64,000 nt of DNA from Lentzea waywayandensis (lineage in GTDB: Bacteria; Actinomycetota; Actinomycetes; Mycobacteriales; Pseudonocardiaceae). The DNA lies in NCBI RefSeq assembly GCF_900115955.1, contig NZ_FOYL01000004.1:248001-312000 (forward strand). The letters run 5' to 3'. The position numbers and the translations under genes are program-made. Under the pieces are notes generated by a model. The model had not been told where the DNA came from and ran no database searches. It saw only the letters and a list, made by a program, of their open reading frames with translations. Positions 16,123 through 27,023 of the stretch are shown piece after piece (the first letter of the stretch is position 1; each line of letters begins with the position of its first letter).

Positions 16123-17595
16123 GGACGGCGGATACCGGACGAACCACTCCTGTCCCACCGGCGCGGCGGGGCTCGTCTCCAGTTCCCAGTCCGCCACCAT
16201 CCGGTCGACGACCTCCCGGAACTGCACGCGCTCGACCCAGTCCGGGCGGATCTTCTCGACGCCGTGCAACGCGCCGGCGAGGTTGCCGCACATCGACGCC
16301 GTCGAGTCGTTGTCGCCGCCGTGGTTGACCGAGAGCAGCAACGCGTCGTTCGGATCGTCGGTGACCAGCACCGAGTACAACGCGATTGCGAGCGCCGTGT
16401 CGCCGACGCCGCCACGGCCCAGTTCCTCGACCCGCGCCACGCTCGGTGAGCCGAGATCCGCCAGTTCGAGGGCGTGCTCGATGCCCGCGACTACCTCCTC
16501 GTGGCCTTCGCGCCGGACGAGTGAGTCGACGGCGACTTCCAGCGCGTCCGTCACGTCCTTGCCGCGCAACAGTTGGTGCACCAGAACGGCGAACACACCC
16601 GCCGACAGGTAACCGCTCGGGTGGCCGTGCGTCAGCGCCGCGTTGGCCGCCGCCAGCGCGAACACGACGGCCGGATCGTCGTCGGCGAGCGCGACCGGCG
16701 CGACCCGCATGACGCCGCCGCAGCCCTTGGAGTTGTTGACCGGCTTGGTGATCGTGGCCTGCTCGCCGGTGCGGGCGTACTCCTGCAACGCGCTCGTGCA
16801 CGTGAGTCCGGGCGCCCGCATCCGGAAGAGCTCCTGGTGCGAGATGAGCCAGCCGTCCGGCTCATCCACAGTGGAATGAACGCCACGGGCCTTGTCCCAC
16901 GGCGTTTTCTGCGTGTGCAGCCAACGCTGGTACGCGTTCTGGGTGATGCCGGTGATCTCGCGCTCGCCGGTGATCCGCTGCCGCACGTGCGACCTGATCA
17001 TCGCCTCGAACGTGAACAGCGTCATCTGCGTGTCGTCGGTGATGTCCGGCTTCTCGGGCAGATCGGTGATGCCGTCCGGCCCGTGGCGTTCGTAGACGAC
17101 CTCCATCGGCAGGTTCTCGGTGTTCGCACCGAGCGCGTCACCGATCGCGCCCCCGATCAGGCACCCGCGCAACCGCGAGCTGTCCCTGTGCGGCACCACG
17201 AAGAACCTGCGGCCCTCGCCGTCGACCCAGCGGCTCGCCTCCCTCGTGGCGGTCGGCCGTTCCGCGCACCCGCAGATCCGCATGTGCTGTGCGGCGGCGT
17301 CGGCCAGCTCCACGAAGTCGAACTCGGCCTCGAACGGCAGGCCCGGGTTGAAGTGCAGCTTCGGCTTGCTCGCGACGAGCCTGCTCAGGACCGTGTGCAA
17401 CGGCAGGCGGATCCACTGCTCGACGCCCGCGGGCAGCCGTGACTCGTCCGTGTAGACCTCGAGGACCTCGCGGTCGCTCATCAGGACTTCGCCGGGAATG
17501 AGCAGCTCACCGTGCGCGGCGTGGTGCCCGAAGCCGTTCACGTCGTCTTCGTGCTCGTGCAGGAGCTGCTCCATCGGAGCCAACGCCCTCACCAC
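16120..17595 (-). CDS. ADP-ribosylglycohydrolase family protein with an extra N-terminal domain
   Basis: 491 residues from a GTG overlapping the upstream stop; MSDREVLEVY at residue 39 is an alternative start. Residues 140-480 are an ADP-ribosylglycohydrolase (ARH/DraG) domain with the dinuclear Mg ligands visible: GGAIGDALGA (148-157), ITDDTQMT (185-192) and GGDNDSTAS (426-434), plus NNSKGCGGVMRVAP. Such enzymes remove ADP-ribose from proteins, nucleic acids or small molecules. The first 135 residues form an unrecognised domain containing a Cys pair (MRICGC). It follows a gene for a degenerate-looking ARH relative. Confidence 0.85.
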   Translation of the reverse strand: MVRALAPMEQLLHEHEDDVNGFGHHAAHGELLIPGEVLMSDREVLEVYTDESRLPAGVEQWIRLPLHTVLSRLVASKPKLHFNPGLPFEAEFDFVELADAAAQHMRICGCAERPTATREASRWVDGEGRRFFVVPHRDSSRLRGCLIGGAIGDALGANTENLPMEVVYERHGPDGITDLPEKPDITDDTQMTLFTFEAMIRSHVRQRITGEREITGITQNAYQRWLHTQKTPWDKARGVHSTVDEPDGWLISHQELFRMRAPGLTCTSALQEYARTGEQATITKPVNNSKGCGGVMRVAPVALADDDPAVVFALAAANAALTHGHPSGYLSAGVFAVLVHQLLRGKDVTDALEVAVDSLVRREGHEEVVAGIEHALELADLGSPSVARVEELGRGGVGDTALAIALYSVLVTDDPNDALLLSVNHGGDNDSTASMCGNLAGALHGVEKIRPDWVERVQFREVVDRMVADWELETSPAAPVGQEWFVRYPPS

Positions 17596-18152
17596 GACCT
17601 CCGGTACAGCTCTTCGGCGACGAGCCGGACGTCGTGCTCGGGCCCGCCCTCCAGCGCACCCGCGATGGCCTGCGCCACCCCGCGGCCCTCACCACGAACG
17701 GCCTGCGCCAACGCGCCGGCGGCGGTGAAGGGATCGGCGTCCGGCGGGTCGAGCTTCGACGACGTGAAGAGGTGCGAGGCCAGCATGATCACGGCGTCGG
17801 CGGCCGCGGAGTCCGGGCCGTGGGTGAGCGCCACCAGCTCGCGGATCCGGTCCGCGTCGAGCCGTTGCGCGGCGGCGGGCAGCGCCCAGATCAACGCGCC
17901 GGGCCCCTGCGACCTGATCGTGCCGCGATAACTGTTCTTGACCAGGTCCCGGGCGCTCTGCCGGGACACCAGGTCGGGCTGGACGGCGGGCTCCGCCGCC
18001 CACTGCGCCAGCGCGGCGGCCGGGTCCTCCGCCGAACACGCGGCCAGCTGGCCGACGAGTCCTGTTCGGACACCCGCGCCGAAAGCGAAACCCTGATAGG
18101 CGGCCACGACCTCTGCGAGGCGGGGCGGCCTGATCCACTCGATCTCCCCCAT
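17589..18152 (-). CDS. Hypothetical protein, possibly a degenerate ADP-ribosylglycohydrolase relative
   Basis: 187 residues, overlapping the next gene by 7 bp. By eye it follows the ARH pattern of its neighbour: AYQGFAFGAGVRTGLVGQLA in place of the GCLIGGAIGDALG segment, YRGTIRSQGPGALIWALPAA in place of NSKGCGGVMRVAPVAL, LTHGPDSAAADAVIMLASHL in place of LTHGHPSGYL..., and GVAQAIAGALEG in place of the segment after GGDNDS. The DDT and DxDS metal ligands are absent, and it is less than half the length. It could be a pseudo-enzyme partner of the ARH. The relationship is inferred from pattern only. Confidence 0.6.
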   Translation of the reverse strand: MGEIEWIRPPRLAEVVAAYQGFAFGAGVRTGLVGQLAACSAEDPAAALAQWAAEPAVQPDLVSRQSARDLVKNSYRGTIRSQGPGALIWALPAAAQRLDADRIRELVALTHGPDSAAADAVIMLASHLFTSSKLDPPDADPFTAAGALAQAVRGEGRGVAQAIAGALEGGPEHDVRLVAEELYRRSW

Positions 18153-18195
18153 CGCCGTCAGACCCTACCGGGCCCGACGGCGACAGGAGCGATGA

Positions 18196-19260
18196 TCAAA
18201 GGCGCTTCGCGAGCTCTTCCGCGACCTCGTAGGTGTTCAGTGCCGCACCCTTGCGCAGGTTGTCACCGCACACGAAGAAGTCCAGCGTGTTCGGGAAGTC
18301 CAGCGCCTGACGCACGCGGCCCACGTACGTCGGGTCCTCGCCCACGGTGTCCGCGGGCGTCGGGAACTTCTGCGCGGCCGGGTCGTCGACCAGCACGATC
18401 GTCGGCTGCGACTCGAAGATCTTGTGCGCGGCCTCGACCGTGATCTCGCGGGCGAACGTCGCGTGGACGGACAGCGAGTGGGTCGTGACGACCGGGACGC
18501 GGACGCAGGTCGCGGAGACCTTCAGGTCCGGGATGCCGAGGATCTTGCGGGCCTCGTTGCGGACCTTCAGCTCCTCGGACGACCAGCCGCCGTCCTTGAG
18601 CGAACCGGCCCACGGCACCACGTTCAGCACCAGCGGAGCCGGGAACGGCGAGTCCTCAGCGGACAGACCGGCGGCGGACAGCGCCTGCGCCACGTCGCCC
18701 GCCGAGACACCGGCCTCCTTGCCCGCCAGCGCCGAGATCTCGGCGTACAGGCGGTCGATGCCGGACTGGCCGGCACCGGAAGCGGCCTGGTAGGAGGCCA
18801 CGACGAGTTCCTTGAGCTCGAACTCGCGGTGCAGGGCACCCAGCGACGCCATCATCGACAGCGTCGTGCAGTTCGGGTTCGCGATGATGCCGCGCGGACG
18901 GTCGTTGATCTTGTCCGCGTTCACCTCGGGCACGACCAGCGGCACGTCGGCGTCCATCCGGAACGCGCCGGAGTTGTCGATCGCGACGGCACCGCGCTCG
19001 GCGGCGATCGGGGCCCACTCGGCGGAGACCTCGTCCGGCACGTCGAACATCGCGATGTCGACGCCGTCGAACGCCTCGGGCGAGAGCGCGATGACCGTGA
19101 CGTCCTGGCCACGCACGTTGATCTTCTTGCCCGCCGAGCGCGGGGACGCGATCAGCCTGATCTCGCCCCACGGCACGGACGAACGGGTGTTGATGATGTC
19201 GATCATCACGGTGCCGACGGCACCGGTCGCGCCAACCAGCGCGAGAACGGGCGCACTCAT
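18196..19260 (-). CDS. asd: Aspartate-semialdehyde dehydrogenase
   Basis: 354 residues. NADP-binding [15 protein letters not shown] at the N-terminus, catalytic Cys131 in [10 protein letters not shown], the acyl-binding [11 protein letters not shown], and [13 protein letters not shown] with the general-base histidine at 261. It reduces aspartyl-phosphate to aspartate semialdehyde, the branch point to lysine/diaminopimelate, threonine and methionine. The ATG overlaps the aspartokinase stop by 4 bp, the classical actinobacterial ask-asd operon. Confidence 0.98.
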   Translation of the reverse strand: MSAPVLALVGATGAVGTVMIDIINTRSSVPWGEIRLIASPRSAGKKINVRGQDVTVIALSPEAFDGVDIAMFDVPDEVSAEWAPIAAERGAVAIDNSGAFRMDADVPLVVPEVNADKINDRPRGIIANPNCTTLSMMASLGALHREFELKELVVASYQAASGAGQSGIDRLYAEISALAGKEAGVSAGDVAQALSAAGLSAEDSPFPAPLVLNVVPWAGSLKDGGWSSEELKVRNEARKILGIPDLKVSATCVRVPVVTTHSLSVHATFAREITVEAAHKIFESQPTIVLVDDPAAQKFPTPADTVGEDPTYVGRVRQALDFPNTLDFFVCGDNLRKGAALNTYEVAEELAKRL

Positions 19261-19775
19261 CGTCCAGTCCCTGCGTAAACGACGGCCTCTTCGTCGGTGC
19301 CCAGGTCGAACGCGTCGTGCAGGGCACGGACGGCGTCGTCGAGCTGGGTGTCGCGGCAGATGACCGAGATGCGGATCTCCGAGGTGGAGATGATGTCGAT
19401 GTTGACGCCGGCCGTGGCCAGCGCCTCGCAGAACGTCGCCGTGACGCCGGGGTGCGAGCGCATGCCCGCGCCGATCAGCGACACCTTGCCGACGTGCTCG
19501 TCGTAGAGGACCTGGTCGAACCCGATCTCGCCGCGGGACTTCTCCAGTGCCGCCACGGCGCGCGGGCCGTCGACCTTGGCCAGCGTGAACGTGATGTCGG
19601 TGCGGCCGGACGCGGCCTGCGACACGTTCTGCACGACCATGTCGATGTCGAGCTCCGCCTGCGCCACGACGCGGAAGATCTTGGCCGCGATGCCGGGGTG
19701 GTCGGGAACTGCCGTCACGGTGATTTTGGCCTCGGACCGGTCGTGCGCGACGCCGGTGATCATCGCCTGTTCCAC
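19257..19775 (-). CDS. Aspartokinase beta subunit from an internal in-frame start
   Basis: The GTG at 19775 (codon 250 of the alpha subunit) is preceded by GGAGG with 8-nt spacing. It would yield 172 residues comprising only the two ACT domains. This is exactly the arrangement known for Corynebacterium glutamicum lysC, where alpha (421 residues) and beta (172 residues) form an alpha2beta2 regulatory enzyme. Established for the family, inferred here. Confidence 0.65.
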   Translation of the reverse strand: MEQAMITGVAHDRSEAKITVTAVPDHPGIAAKIFRVVAQAELDIDMVVQNVSQAASGRTDITFTLAKVDGPRAVAALEKSRGEIGFDQVLYDEHVGKVSLIGAGMRSHPGVTATFCEALATAGVNIDIISTSEIRISVICRDTQLDDAVRALHDAFDLGTDEEAVVYAGTGR

Positions 19776-20522
19776 GGGAAGGTCCTCCACTGAACCGGAC
19801 ACGATGGTTCCGGTCTTGTTGCTGAACGAAGAGCGGACGTGCACGGGGACGTTGTAGCGCCGGGCGTACTCCACGCAGCGGAGCATCAGCACCTTGGCGC
19901 CACAGGCGGCCATCTCGAGCATTTCCTCGTACGTGATCGTGTCGAGTTTCTTCGCGTTCGGCACGATGCGCGGGTCGGCGGTGTAGACGCCGTCCACGTC
20001 GGTGTAGATCTCGCACACGTCGGCCTTGGTCGCGGCCGCGAGCGCCACCGCTGTGGTGTCGCTGCCGCCACGGCCGAGCGTCGTGATCTCCTTCGAGTCC
20101 TGGGAGACGCCCTGGAAGCCCGCGACGATCGCGATGGCCCCCTCGGACGTCGCGTCCTGGATCCGGCTCGGCGTCACGTCGATGATCCGCGCTTTGCCGT
20201 GCACCGAAGTCGTGATCACGCCGGCCTGCGAGCCCGTGTAGGAGCGCGCCTCGGCACCGAGCGAGTTGATCGCCATCGCGAGCAGTGACATCGAGATGCG
20301 CTCACCCGAGGTGAGAAGCATGTCGAGCTCACGCGCGGGCGGCACCGGCGAGACCTGGCGGGCGAGATCGAGCAGTTCATCAGTCGTGTCACCCATGGCG
20401 GACACGACGACAACGACGTCGTTCCCCGCCTTCTTGGTCGCGACGATGCGCTCGGCCACGCGTTTGATCCGCTCGGCGCTTCCAACCGATGAACCGCCGT
20501 ACTTCTGGACGACGAGCGCCAC
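19257..20522 (-). CDS. ask: Aspartokinase (alpha and beta subunits)
   Basis: 421 residues from the GTG at 20522, set by a strong GAAGGAGG ribosome binding site 8 nt upstream; the frame extends further upstream without support. [14 protein letters not shown] is the kinase signature, [18 protein letters not shown] binds substrate, and two ACT domains lie in the C-terminal 170 residues ([17 protein letters not shown] and [17 protein letters not shown]). It phosphorylates aspartate in lysine/threonine/methionine synthesis and the ACT domains normally mediate feedback inhibition. The length equals Corynebacterium LysC-alpha. An internal start probably makes the beta subunit. Confidence 0.98.
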   Translation of the reverse strand: MALVVQKYGGSSVGSAERIKRVAERIVATKKAGNDVVVVVSAMGDTTDELLDLARQVSPVPPARELDMLLTSGERISMSLLAMAINSLGAEARSYTGSQAGVITTSVHGKARIIDVTPSRIQDATSEGAIAIVAGFQGVSQDSKEITTLGRGGSDTTAVALAAATKADVCEIYTDVDGVYTADPRIVPNAKKLDTITYEEMLEMAACGAKVLMLRCVEYARRYNVPVHVRSSFSNKTGTIVSGSVEDLPVEQAMITGVAHDRSEAKITVTAVPDHPGIAAKIFRVVAQAELDIDMVVQNVSQAASGRTDITFTLAKVDGPRAVAALEKSRGEIGFDQVLYDEHVGKVSLIGAGMRSHPGVTATFCEALATAGVNIDIISTSEIRISVICRDTQLDDAVRALHDAFDLGTDEEAVVYAGTGR

Positions 20523-20614
20523 CGACCTGACCTCCTTCGCGCGACTAAAACCCCACGTCGAAGGCAGCCTACCCGGACCACCTGGTGAGACTCTGGAGCC
20601 GTGATGCGCGTGAC

Positions 20615-20620
20615 TACTCT
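20615..20620 (+). promoter_or_regulatory. -10 element of the PIG-V-like gene (leaderless)
   Basis: TACTCT followed by 6 nt and GTG 20627. This spacing is the reason for choosing that start over the upstream GTG at 20585. Confidence 0.5.
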
Positions 20621-20626
20621 GTCCGG

Positions 20627-21850
20627 GTGTCGTCGAGTGCCGATGTCGTGGAGGCCCCAGCAGCCGTGCAGGAGAGCAGTGCGCGCTCACGGACGGCCGA
20701 AGCGCTCAGACATCCGGCCGTGCTCTGGACGGCTCCCGCGCTCATCTACCTGATCATTCGCCAGGTCGGTCTGTTCGTGCTGCAACTGGTCGTCGAGTAC
20801 CAGAACAAGCTCACCGGCAAGGCCGACACCTCCGTCGACAACCTGAAGTCGTGGGACGGCGACTGGTTCCTCGGCATCGCGTCAGGCGGCTACAACGGCG
20901 TCCCGTCACCCCCGTACGACGCGTTCGGCCACCGCACCGCCGAGACCCCGCTCGCGTTCTTCCCCGGCTACCCGGCGTTGATCAGGTGGGTCGACGGCCT
21001 GCCGGGCGTGGACGTGGTCGGCGCGGCCTTCGCGGTCAGCCTGATCAGCGGCGTCTTCTGCGCCTACGGCCTGTTCGTCCTCGGCCGCGTGGTCCGCGAC
21101 GGCTCGAACCGCACGGGCCTGATCTTCGTGACGCTCTTCGCCGCGTCCCCGATGTCCGTCGTGCTCTCGATGACCTACTCCGAGGCGACGTTCTGCGCGT
21201 TCGCCGTCTGGGCCCTCGTGGGCGTGGTCAAGAAGCGCTGGATCCTCGCCGGCGTCTGCTGCGCGGCGGCAGGCCTGGTCCGCCCGACCGCGGCGGCGCT
21301 GATCGCGGCGGTCGGCCTGGCCGCATTGGTCGCGGTGATCGCCGACCGGAAGGACTGGCGGGCCTGGGTCGGCGGTCTGGTCGCTCCCCTCGGCCTGCTC
21401 GGCTATCTCGGCTGGGTGGCCGTCCGCACCGGCGACCTCATGGGCTGGTTCGGCGTGCAGCAACGCGGCTGGGGCTCGAAGTTCGACGGCGGCGCGGCCA
21501 CCTGGGACTTCGCCTGGGGGCACCTCGGCAACCCGCGCTCGATCCTCGAGACCGGCACGGTCTGGCTGCTGGCGTTGGCGATCGTCCTGGTCTTCTACGC
21601 CTTCCAGCGCCGCCTGGAGTGGCCGCTGATCGTCTACGGCCTGGGTGTCCTGGCCATGGACCTCGGCTCGAACGGCCTGATGAACTCGAAGGCCCGTCTC
21701 CTGCTCCCCGCCTTCACCCTGCTGCTCCCCCTGGCCCTGGTCCTCGCGCGCCGCCGTCCGTCCACGGTCCTCACCGTCCTGGGCATGGCGACGCTGTTCA
21801 GCGCCTGGTTCGGCGCCTACTCCCTGGCCGTTTGGCAGTATGCGATCTGA
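20627..21850 (+). CDS. PIG-V-like mannosyltransferase family membrane protein
   Basis: 407 residues from the GTG at 20627; a GTG at 20585 is possible but less well placed. Ten or so hydrophobic helices. The first extracytoplasmic loop carries [15 protein letters not shown] and later [11 protein letters not shown], matching GPI-mannosyltransferase II (PIG-V)-like GT-C glycosyltransferases, in which the loop-1 acidic residue is catalytic. Actinobacterial members presumably transfer a sugar from a polyprenyl-phosphate donor outside the membrane; the acceptor is unknown. Its stop overlaps the ATG of the nitroreductase gene, so they are co-transcribed. Confidence 0.8.
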   Translation: MSSSADVVEAPAAVQESSARSRTAEALRHPAVLWTAPALIYLIIRQVGLFVLQLVVEYQNKLTGKADTSVDNLKSWDGDWFLGIASGGYNGVPSPPYDAFGHRTAETPLAFFPGYPALIRWVDGLPGVDVVGAAFAVSLISGVFCAYGLFVLGRVVRDGSNRTGLIFVTLFAASPMSVVLSMTYSEATFCAFAVWALVGVVKKRWILAGVCCAAAGLVRPTAAALIAAVGLAALVAVIADRKDWRAWVGGLVAPLGLLGYLGWVAVRTGDLMGWFGVQQRGWGSKFDGGAATWDFAWGHLGNPRSILETGTVWLLALAIVLVFYAFQRRLEWPLIVYGLGVLAMDLGSNGLMNSKARLLLPAFTLLLPLALVLARRRPSTVLTVLGMATLFSAWFGAYSLAVWQYAI

Positions 21851-22410
21851 TGAACGAGCTGATCTCGAAGCGCTGGAGCCCTCGCGCCTTCTCCGCCGAC
21901 GCAACGGTTTCCGACTCTGAACTCCGCACCGTGCTGGAGGCGGGCCGCTGGGCGCCGTCGCACGGCAACAGCCAACCGGCCCGCTTCGTGGCGGGCCGAC
22001 GGGGCACGCCGACGTTCGACGCGATCGTCGAGACCCTGACGCGCGGCAACAAGACCTGGGCGCCCCGCGCCTCGGTCCTGCTGATCGGCTGCGTGATCAC
22101 CGCCGACGACCGCGGCGACATCCCGAACATCGAGTTCGGACTGGGCCTGGCCATGGAGAACATGGCGCTTCAGGCCGTCGACCTGGGCCTGATCGCGCAC
22201 ATGATGGGCGGCTTCGACAAGGCAGCCGCGCACGCCGCCTTCGGCATGCCCGGCGACGTCCGTCCGCTGGTCGCCATGGCACTCGGACGGCAGGGCGACC
22301 TGTCCGCCCTGCCGGAGGACCTTCAGGCCCGCGAACAGCGGGAACGCCGACGCCTGCCGCTGTCCGAAACGGTCTTCACCGGCACCTGGGGCCAGTCAGA
22401 GTTCAGTTGA
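21850..22410 (+). CDS. Nitroreductase family protein
   Basis: 186 residues. RWSPRAFSADATVSDSELRTVLEAGRWAPSH at the N-terminus is the FMN-phosphate-binding start of the nitroreductase fold, followed by NSQPARFVAGRR. IEFGLGLAMENMALQAVDLGL and MALGRQG complete the FMN-binding core. Members reduce nitroaromatics, quinones or enones with NAD(P)H. The ATG overlaps the upstream stop (TGATG). The last 15 bp overlap the end of the convergent NUDIX gene. Confidence 0.9.
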   Translation: MNELISKRWSPRAFSADATVSDSELRTVLEAGRWAPSHGNSQPARFVAGRRGTPTFDAIVETLTRGNKTWAPRASVLLIGCVITADDRGDIPNIEFGLGLAMENMALQAVDLGLIAHMMGGFDKAAAHAAFGMPGDVRPLVAMALGRQGDLSALPEDLQAREQRERRRLPLSETVFTGTWGQSEFS

Positions 22411-22896
22411 GAAGTACTTGGTCGCGACGTCGTTGTGCAGCGGAAACGCCAACGGCACGCACTCGAAGATGATCGCCCGCTCGGAAGCCTCGTCGTTGGG
22501 CACGAACGGCGGCATGTCCTCGGCGTTGATCGCGGGCGCGGTGGCGAACATCAGCACCGTCCCCCCGTCCGGCGTGGACACGAAGTGCAACGGCCGCAGG
22601 TCGTCCGGCGGAATGCGCACGCCCGCTTCTTCCTCGAGCTCACGCACAGCACTCTGCTGCCAGGACTCACCGCGATCCATGAACCCGCTGACGAACGCCA
22701 GCTCCCCGACCGGAGGAATCGCCCGCCGCACGGTGAGCAGCCCGGTCCGCGGCCCGTCCTTCACCGGGACGAGCAACACCACGACCGGCGATGGGTTCGC
22801 CCACACCATGTGCCCACAACTGGCGCACCTACGCGGGTACGCGGCCGTGTCGGCGTACTGAGAGCCACAGCTGTTGCAGAAGTCGTCGCGCGCCAT
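22396..22896 (-). CDS. NUDIX hydrolase with N-terminal zinc ribbon
   Basis: 166 residues. An N-terminal zinc ribbon has two CxxC knuckles (FCNSCGSQ and RCASCGHM). The Nudix box runs from GFMDRGESW through RELEEEAGV at about residues 71-93, with the metal-binding REx2EE core. NadC-like NUDIX proteins (NAD pyrophosphatases) have a similar zinc ribbon, but the substrate cannot be fixed. TAGGTT lies 6 nt before the ATG (leaderless). Confidence 0.92.
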   Translation of the reverse strand: MARDDFCNSCGSQYADTAAYPRRCASCGHMVWANPSPVVVLLVPVKDGPRTGLLTVRRAIPPVGELAFVSGFMDRGESWQQSAVRELEEEAGVRIPPDDLRPLHFVSTPDGGTVLMFATAPAINAEDMPPFVPNDEASERAIIFECVPLAFPLHNDVATKYFSTEL

Positions 22897-22902
22897 GCTT
22901 CG

Positions 22903-22908
22903 AACCTA
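22903..22908 (-). promoter_or_regulatory. -10 element of the NUDIX gene (leaderless)
   Basis: On the minus strand TAGGTT is followed by 6 nt and ATG 22896. Confidence 0.5.
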
Positions 22909-23193
22909 GTTCAGGCGCCTCACGAGTTTAATGACGATCGCTCGAACGGCCAGCCAGAACAGGGCGGCCAGCCCGAAGTTGACGATCACTCGCAACTTGG
23001 CGTCCGCGGGCGAGAAGAGGTCCCTGAACGCGAGCGCCAACGGCTCCGCCAGGGACTTGACCGTGCTGGTGATGGGGTTGTCCGGGTTGGCCCCGCCGAC
23101 GGTGAGCACGACGTGAACGACGAGCACGACCGCCAGCGCGAGGCCGACCCAACTGACAACTCCGGCGGCGATACCGACCACACGCGTCCGCAT
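22906..23193 (-). CDS. Small two-helix membrane protein (paralogue B)
   Basis: 95 residues with two hydrophobic helices (VSWVGLALAVVLVVHVVLTV and FGLAALFWLAVRAIVIKLV) around a loop containing NPDNPITSTVKSLAEPLALAF. It is clearly paralogous to the protein encoded just upstream: N-x-x-N, SLAEPLAL, and NFGLAA/NYGLAA with FWL line up. No characterised family was recognised; the topology and loop faintly recall YggT-type proteins. The two are 18 bp apart and probably co-transcribed. Confidence 0.75.
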   Translation of the reverse strand: MRTRVVGIAAGVVSWVGLALAVVLVVHVVLTVGGANPDNPITSTVKSLAEPLALAFRDLFSPADAKLRVIVNFGLAALFWLAVRAIVIKLVRRLN

Positions 23194-23211
23194 ACCGCCG
23201 GAATCTACTAC

Positions 23212-23508
23212 TCAGTAGCGTGACACCGCACGCGCGAGCAATCCGGTCACGACCAGCCAGAACACGGCGGCAAGACCGTAGTTGAGGAAGACGTCGAGGT
23301 TGTAGTTGCCAGTGTTGAAGAGCCCAGGGAAGAACAGGGCGAGAGGCTCGGCCAAGGACTGGATGAACTTGAAGAACGCGTTCGTGGGGTTCGCGCCCAA
23401 CACGATCATCAGGATGTACAGCACTTCGATGAAGGCGAAGAGCGCGCCGATGCCGCTGATCACGCGGGAAGCCGTGCCGCGGCCACTGGTGGTACGTAAT
23501 CTGGACAT
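23212..23508 (-). CDS. Small two-helix membrane protein (paralogue A)
   Basis: 98 residues with a basic N-terminus (SRLRTTSGRGTASR), helix GIGALFAFIEVLYILMIVL, the loop NPTNAFFKFIQSLAEPLALFF and helix YGLAAVFWLVVTGLLARAV. First of a tandem duplicated pair. A weak GGGAAAAG ribosome binding site precedes the ATG. Function unknown. Loop conservation between the paralogues suggests that the SLAEPLAL segment matters, perhaps for a shared partner. Confidence 0.75.
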   Translation of the reverse strand: MSRLRTTSGRGTASRVISGIGALFAFIEVLYILMIVLGANPTNAFFKFIQSLAEPLALFFPGLFNTGNYNLDVFLNYGLAAVFWLVVTGLLARAVSRY

Positions 23509-23609
23509 ACATGAACTTTTCCCGGGTACGCGCGCGTCAAAACTTGCTAACTGACCTTCTTCAGCAATCGTGACCTGCCCGTATCAACCGCTCCCAGCCC
23601 ACCGCGATG

Positions 23610-23980
23610 CCGAAGGCGAGCCGTCCTTACCGAGCGGTCCGGGTGGGGTGGCTTCGTCACGAGTCGTGCCACAGCTCTTGCTGCATCAGGGAAGGGGTGT
23701 CAAACGGACACGCTCTTCGTCCGTTTGACACCCCTTCCCTGATGTGGCCCGCTCTTGGCTCGACTCGTGACGAAGCCACCCCACCAACGCGCCCCACTAC
23801 GCAACGCAACTCCGCCCAACGCACCAGGCGTGCCATCAACCCACGCACGGCGTAGACCCCGGCTTTGGATCAGATTGGCGGGGTCTGGGGCGGAGCCCCA
23901 GGAATCAGCCGCCACAGACGCACGCAAGGCGACCACCTACGGACGACGCAACAGGCAGCCGCCAACGCAACAGGGGGACG
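23610..23980 (+). repeat. Dispersed palindromic intergenic element, copy 1
   Basis: Fills most of the 727-bp gap (23509-24235) upstream of leuA. It contains a 25-bp perfect outer inverted repeat (23642-23666 with 23761-23785). Nested inside is a 24-bp perfect stem (23686-23709 with 23719-23742) around a 9-nt loop, ACGCTCTTC. GCTCTTG occurs in each spacer between the two. To the right is a conserved flank with the small hairpin CTGGGGCGGAGCCCCAG (23885-23901). A second copy, in inverted orientation, is at 42576-42949. Stem differences between copies are compensated on the opposite arm. No transposase and no coding sequence were recognised in it. Confidence 0.85.
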
Positions 23981-24103
23981 CCCCACCCAACCCACGCGCC
24001 CACCCAACCCACGCGCCCACCCAACCGACACGCCCACCCCAACCAACACGCCCGGCTATCCCACGATCCGGTCCCTGAGTTCCATCCCACCCCGATCTGT
24101 GGC

Positions 24104-24109
24104 TACTCT
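24104..24109 (+). promoter_or_regulatory. -10 element of the leuA leader transcript
   Basis: TACTCT followed by 7 nt and the GTG of the leader peptide at 24117. Confidence 0.55.
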
Positions 24110-24116
24110 GTCCGAC

Positions 24117-24146
24117 GTGTGGCGTTCCCTCCTGCTTCGCTGCCGT

Positions 24147-24158
<12 letters not shown>
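24117..24158 (+). CDS. leuA leader peptide with three consecutive leucine codons
   Basis: A 13-codon ORF reading M-W-R-S-L-L-L-R-C-R-D-G-V from a GTG at leaderless distance from TACTCT. The Leu codons are CTC CTG CTT in a row. The stop codon lies inside a hairpin (24147-24176) and a second hairpin precedes the leuA ribosome binding site. Leader-peptide attenuation is established for amino-acid biosynthetic operons, and comparative work has proposed it for actinobacterial leuA. Here it is read from sequence only. Confidence 0.7.
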
Positions 24159-26059
<1,901 letters not shown>

Positions 26060-26060
26060 A

Positions 26061-27023
26061 TCATTCTGGGATAACCAGCGACGGGGAGGACGCGTGCGGC
26101 ACCAGTTGCCGCGGCGCGCCCTCCCCGTTCGCCTGCACGGCCCAGATGCCCTCACCCGGCAGGCCGTAGGCGATGGTGTCGTTGTCGAGCCACACGACCT
26201 GGTCGTCGATCCCGCGGGTCTCGGCCAGCGGTGTCTCCACCATCGTGGTCAGGTCCAGCACGTGCTGGCGCCACGGCCGCGCGCCGTCGCCGGACACGCG
26301 CTTCTTGAACGCCACGCGCCTGCCGTCCGGCGAGAGCGACGGGCATTCGGCGTTCTCCCGCACCGTCTTCGCTGAGATGTCGACCGCGTCGCCGTTGATC
26401 AGATAGGTCTTGCCCCCGGTGGACAGCGTCGCGTAGAAGGAGCGATCGTCGCCGGTGAACGTCACGCCCCAGAAGTTCATGTCCTCCGCCCGCTTCATGC
26501 CGGCGATCCGCGTGCCCTCCATGTTGCTCTGGTACAGCAGCGTCTCCCGGTCGTAGATGCCCGTGCGGGTGGAGAAAGCACCGGTCTGCGCGTACGAGTC
26601 GCCGGTGACGAAGGTCGTCCAGGACGCCATGCGCCCGTCCGGCGACAGCTTCGCGCGGTTCGGCACGCCTGCGACGTCGATGCGGTGCGTCTCCGTCAGC
26701 GACTGGTCGACGAAGATCGCGACGGACCCCGGGAACGGGCCGGAGCGGTCCGCGAGACACAGCCCCTGCCGTGCCGCGGTGTAGAACCGCTTGCAGGACA
26801 ACGAACTGACCCGGCGCGGACCGGCCGGGTCGGTCAGCGGCACCGACGCCACCCTGCCGCTCACCTCGTCCACGAACATCAGCCGCCCGGCCGAGAGTTC
26901 GACCGGGCCCTGTTCCACGGCAACGGAAACCTCCTCCGGAGCGCGCAGGGCGTAGGCGGTGGCGCCCGCGCCCAGCGCGATCACGGCGGCGATGACGATC
27001 AGGATCCTCACCAAGCGAACCAC
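26061..27023 (-). CDS. Membrane-anchored or secreted propeller-like protein (TolB/WD40-like)
   Basis: 320 residues from the GTG at 27023; a GTG at 27011 that overlaps the upstream stop is equally plausible. The N-terminus (RLVRILIVIAAVIALGAGA) is a signal or anchor helix. The rest shows beta-propeller-like repeats with SPDG motifs (AKLSPDGRMASWTTFV, CPSLSPDGRRVAFKKRV) and DDQVVWLDNDTIAYGLP. Such proteins often act as extracytoplasmic binding scaffolds. It is coupled to the MFS gene upstream, suggesting a joint transport or envelope role. No catalytic residues were seen. Confidence 0.75.
   Translation of the reverse strand: MVRLVRILIVIAAVIALGAGATAYALRAPEEVSVAVEQGPVELSAGRLMFVDEVSGRVASVPLTDPAGPRRVSSLSCKRFYTAARQGLCLADRSGPFPGSVAIFVDQSLTETHRIDVAGVPNRAKLSPDGRMASWTTFVTGDSYAQTGAFSTRTGIYDRETLLYQSNMEGTRIAGMKRAEDMNFWGVTFTGDDRSFYATLSTGGKTYLINGDAVDISAKTVRENAECPSLSPDGRRVAFKKRVSGDGARPWRQHVLDLTTMVETPLAETRGIDDQVVWLDNDTIAYGLPGEGIWAVQANGEGAPRQLVPHASSPSLVIPE

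Noticed and set aside
18152-18195. Possible -10 (TAGGGT) 9 nt upstream of the gene starting at 18152
   Set aside because: Spacing is 9 nt, outside the 6-7 nt seen at the other leaderless starts.
24001-24060. Tandem CCCACCCAACC-type direct repeats upstream of leuA
   Set aside because: Short, imperfect, low-complexity tail adjoining the repeat element. No regular unit or spacer as in CRISPR, and no cas genes.
23755-24078. Open frame through the repeat element (107 codons), with a similar frame in copy 2
   Set aside because: The two copies differ by changes that preserve base pairing, the frame is Pro/Arg-rich with no domain, and it runs into low-complexity sequence. It is best explained by the repeat.
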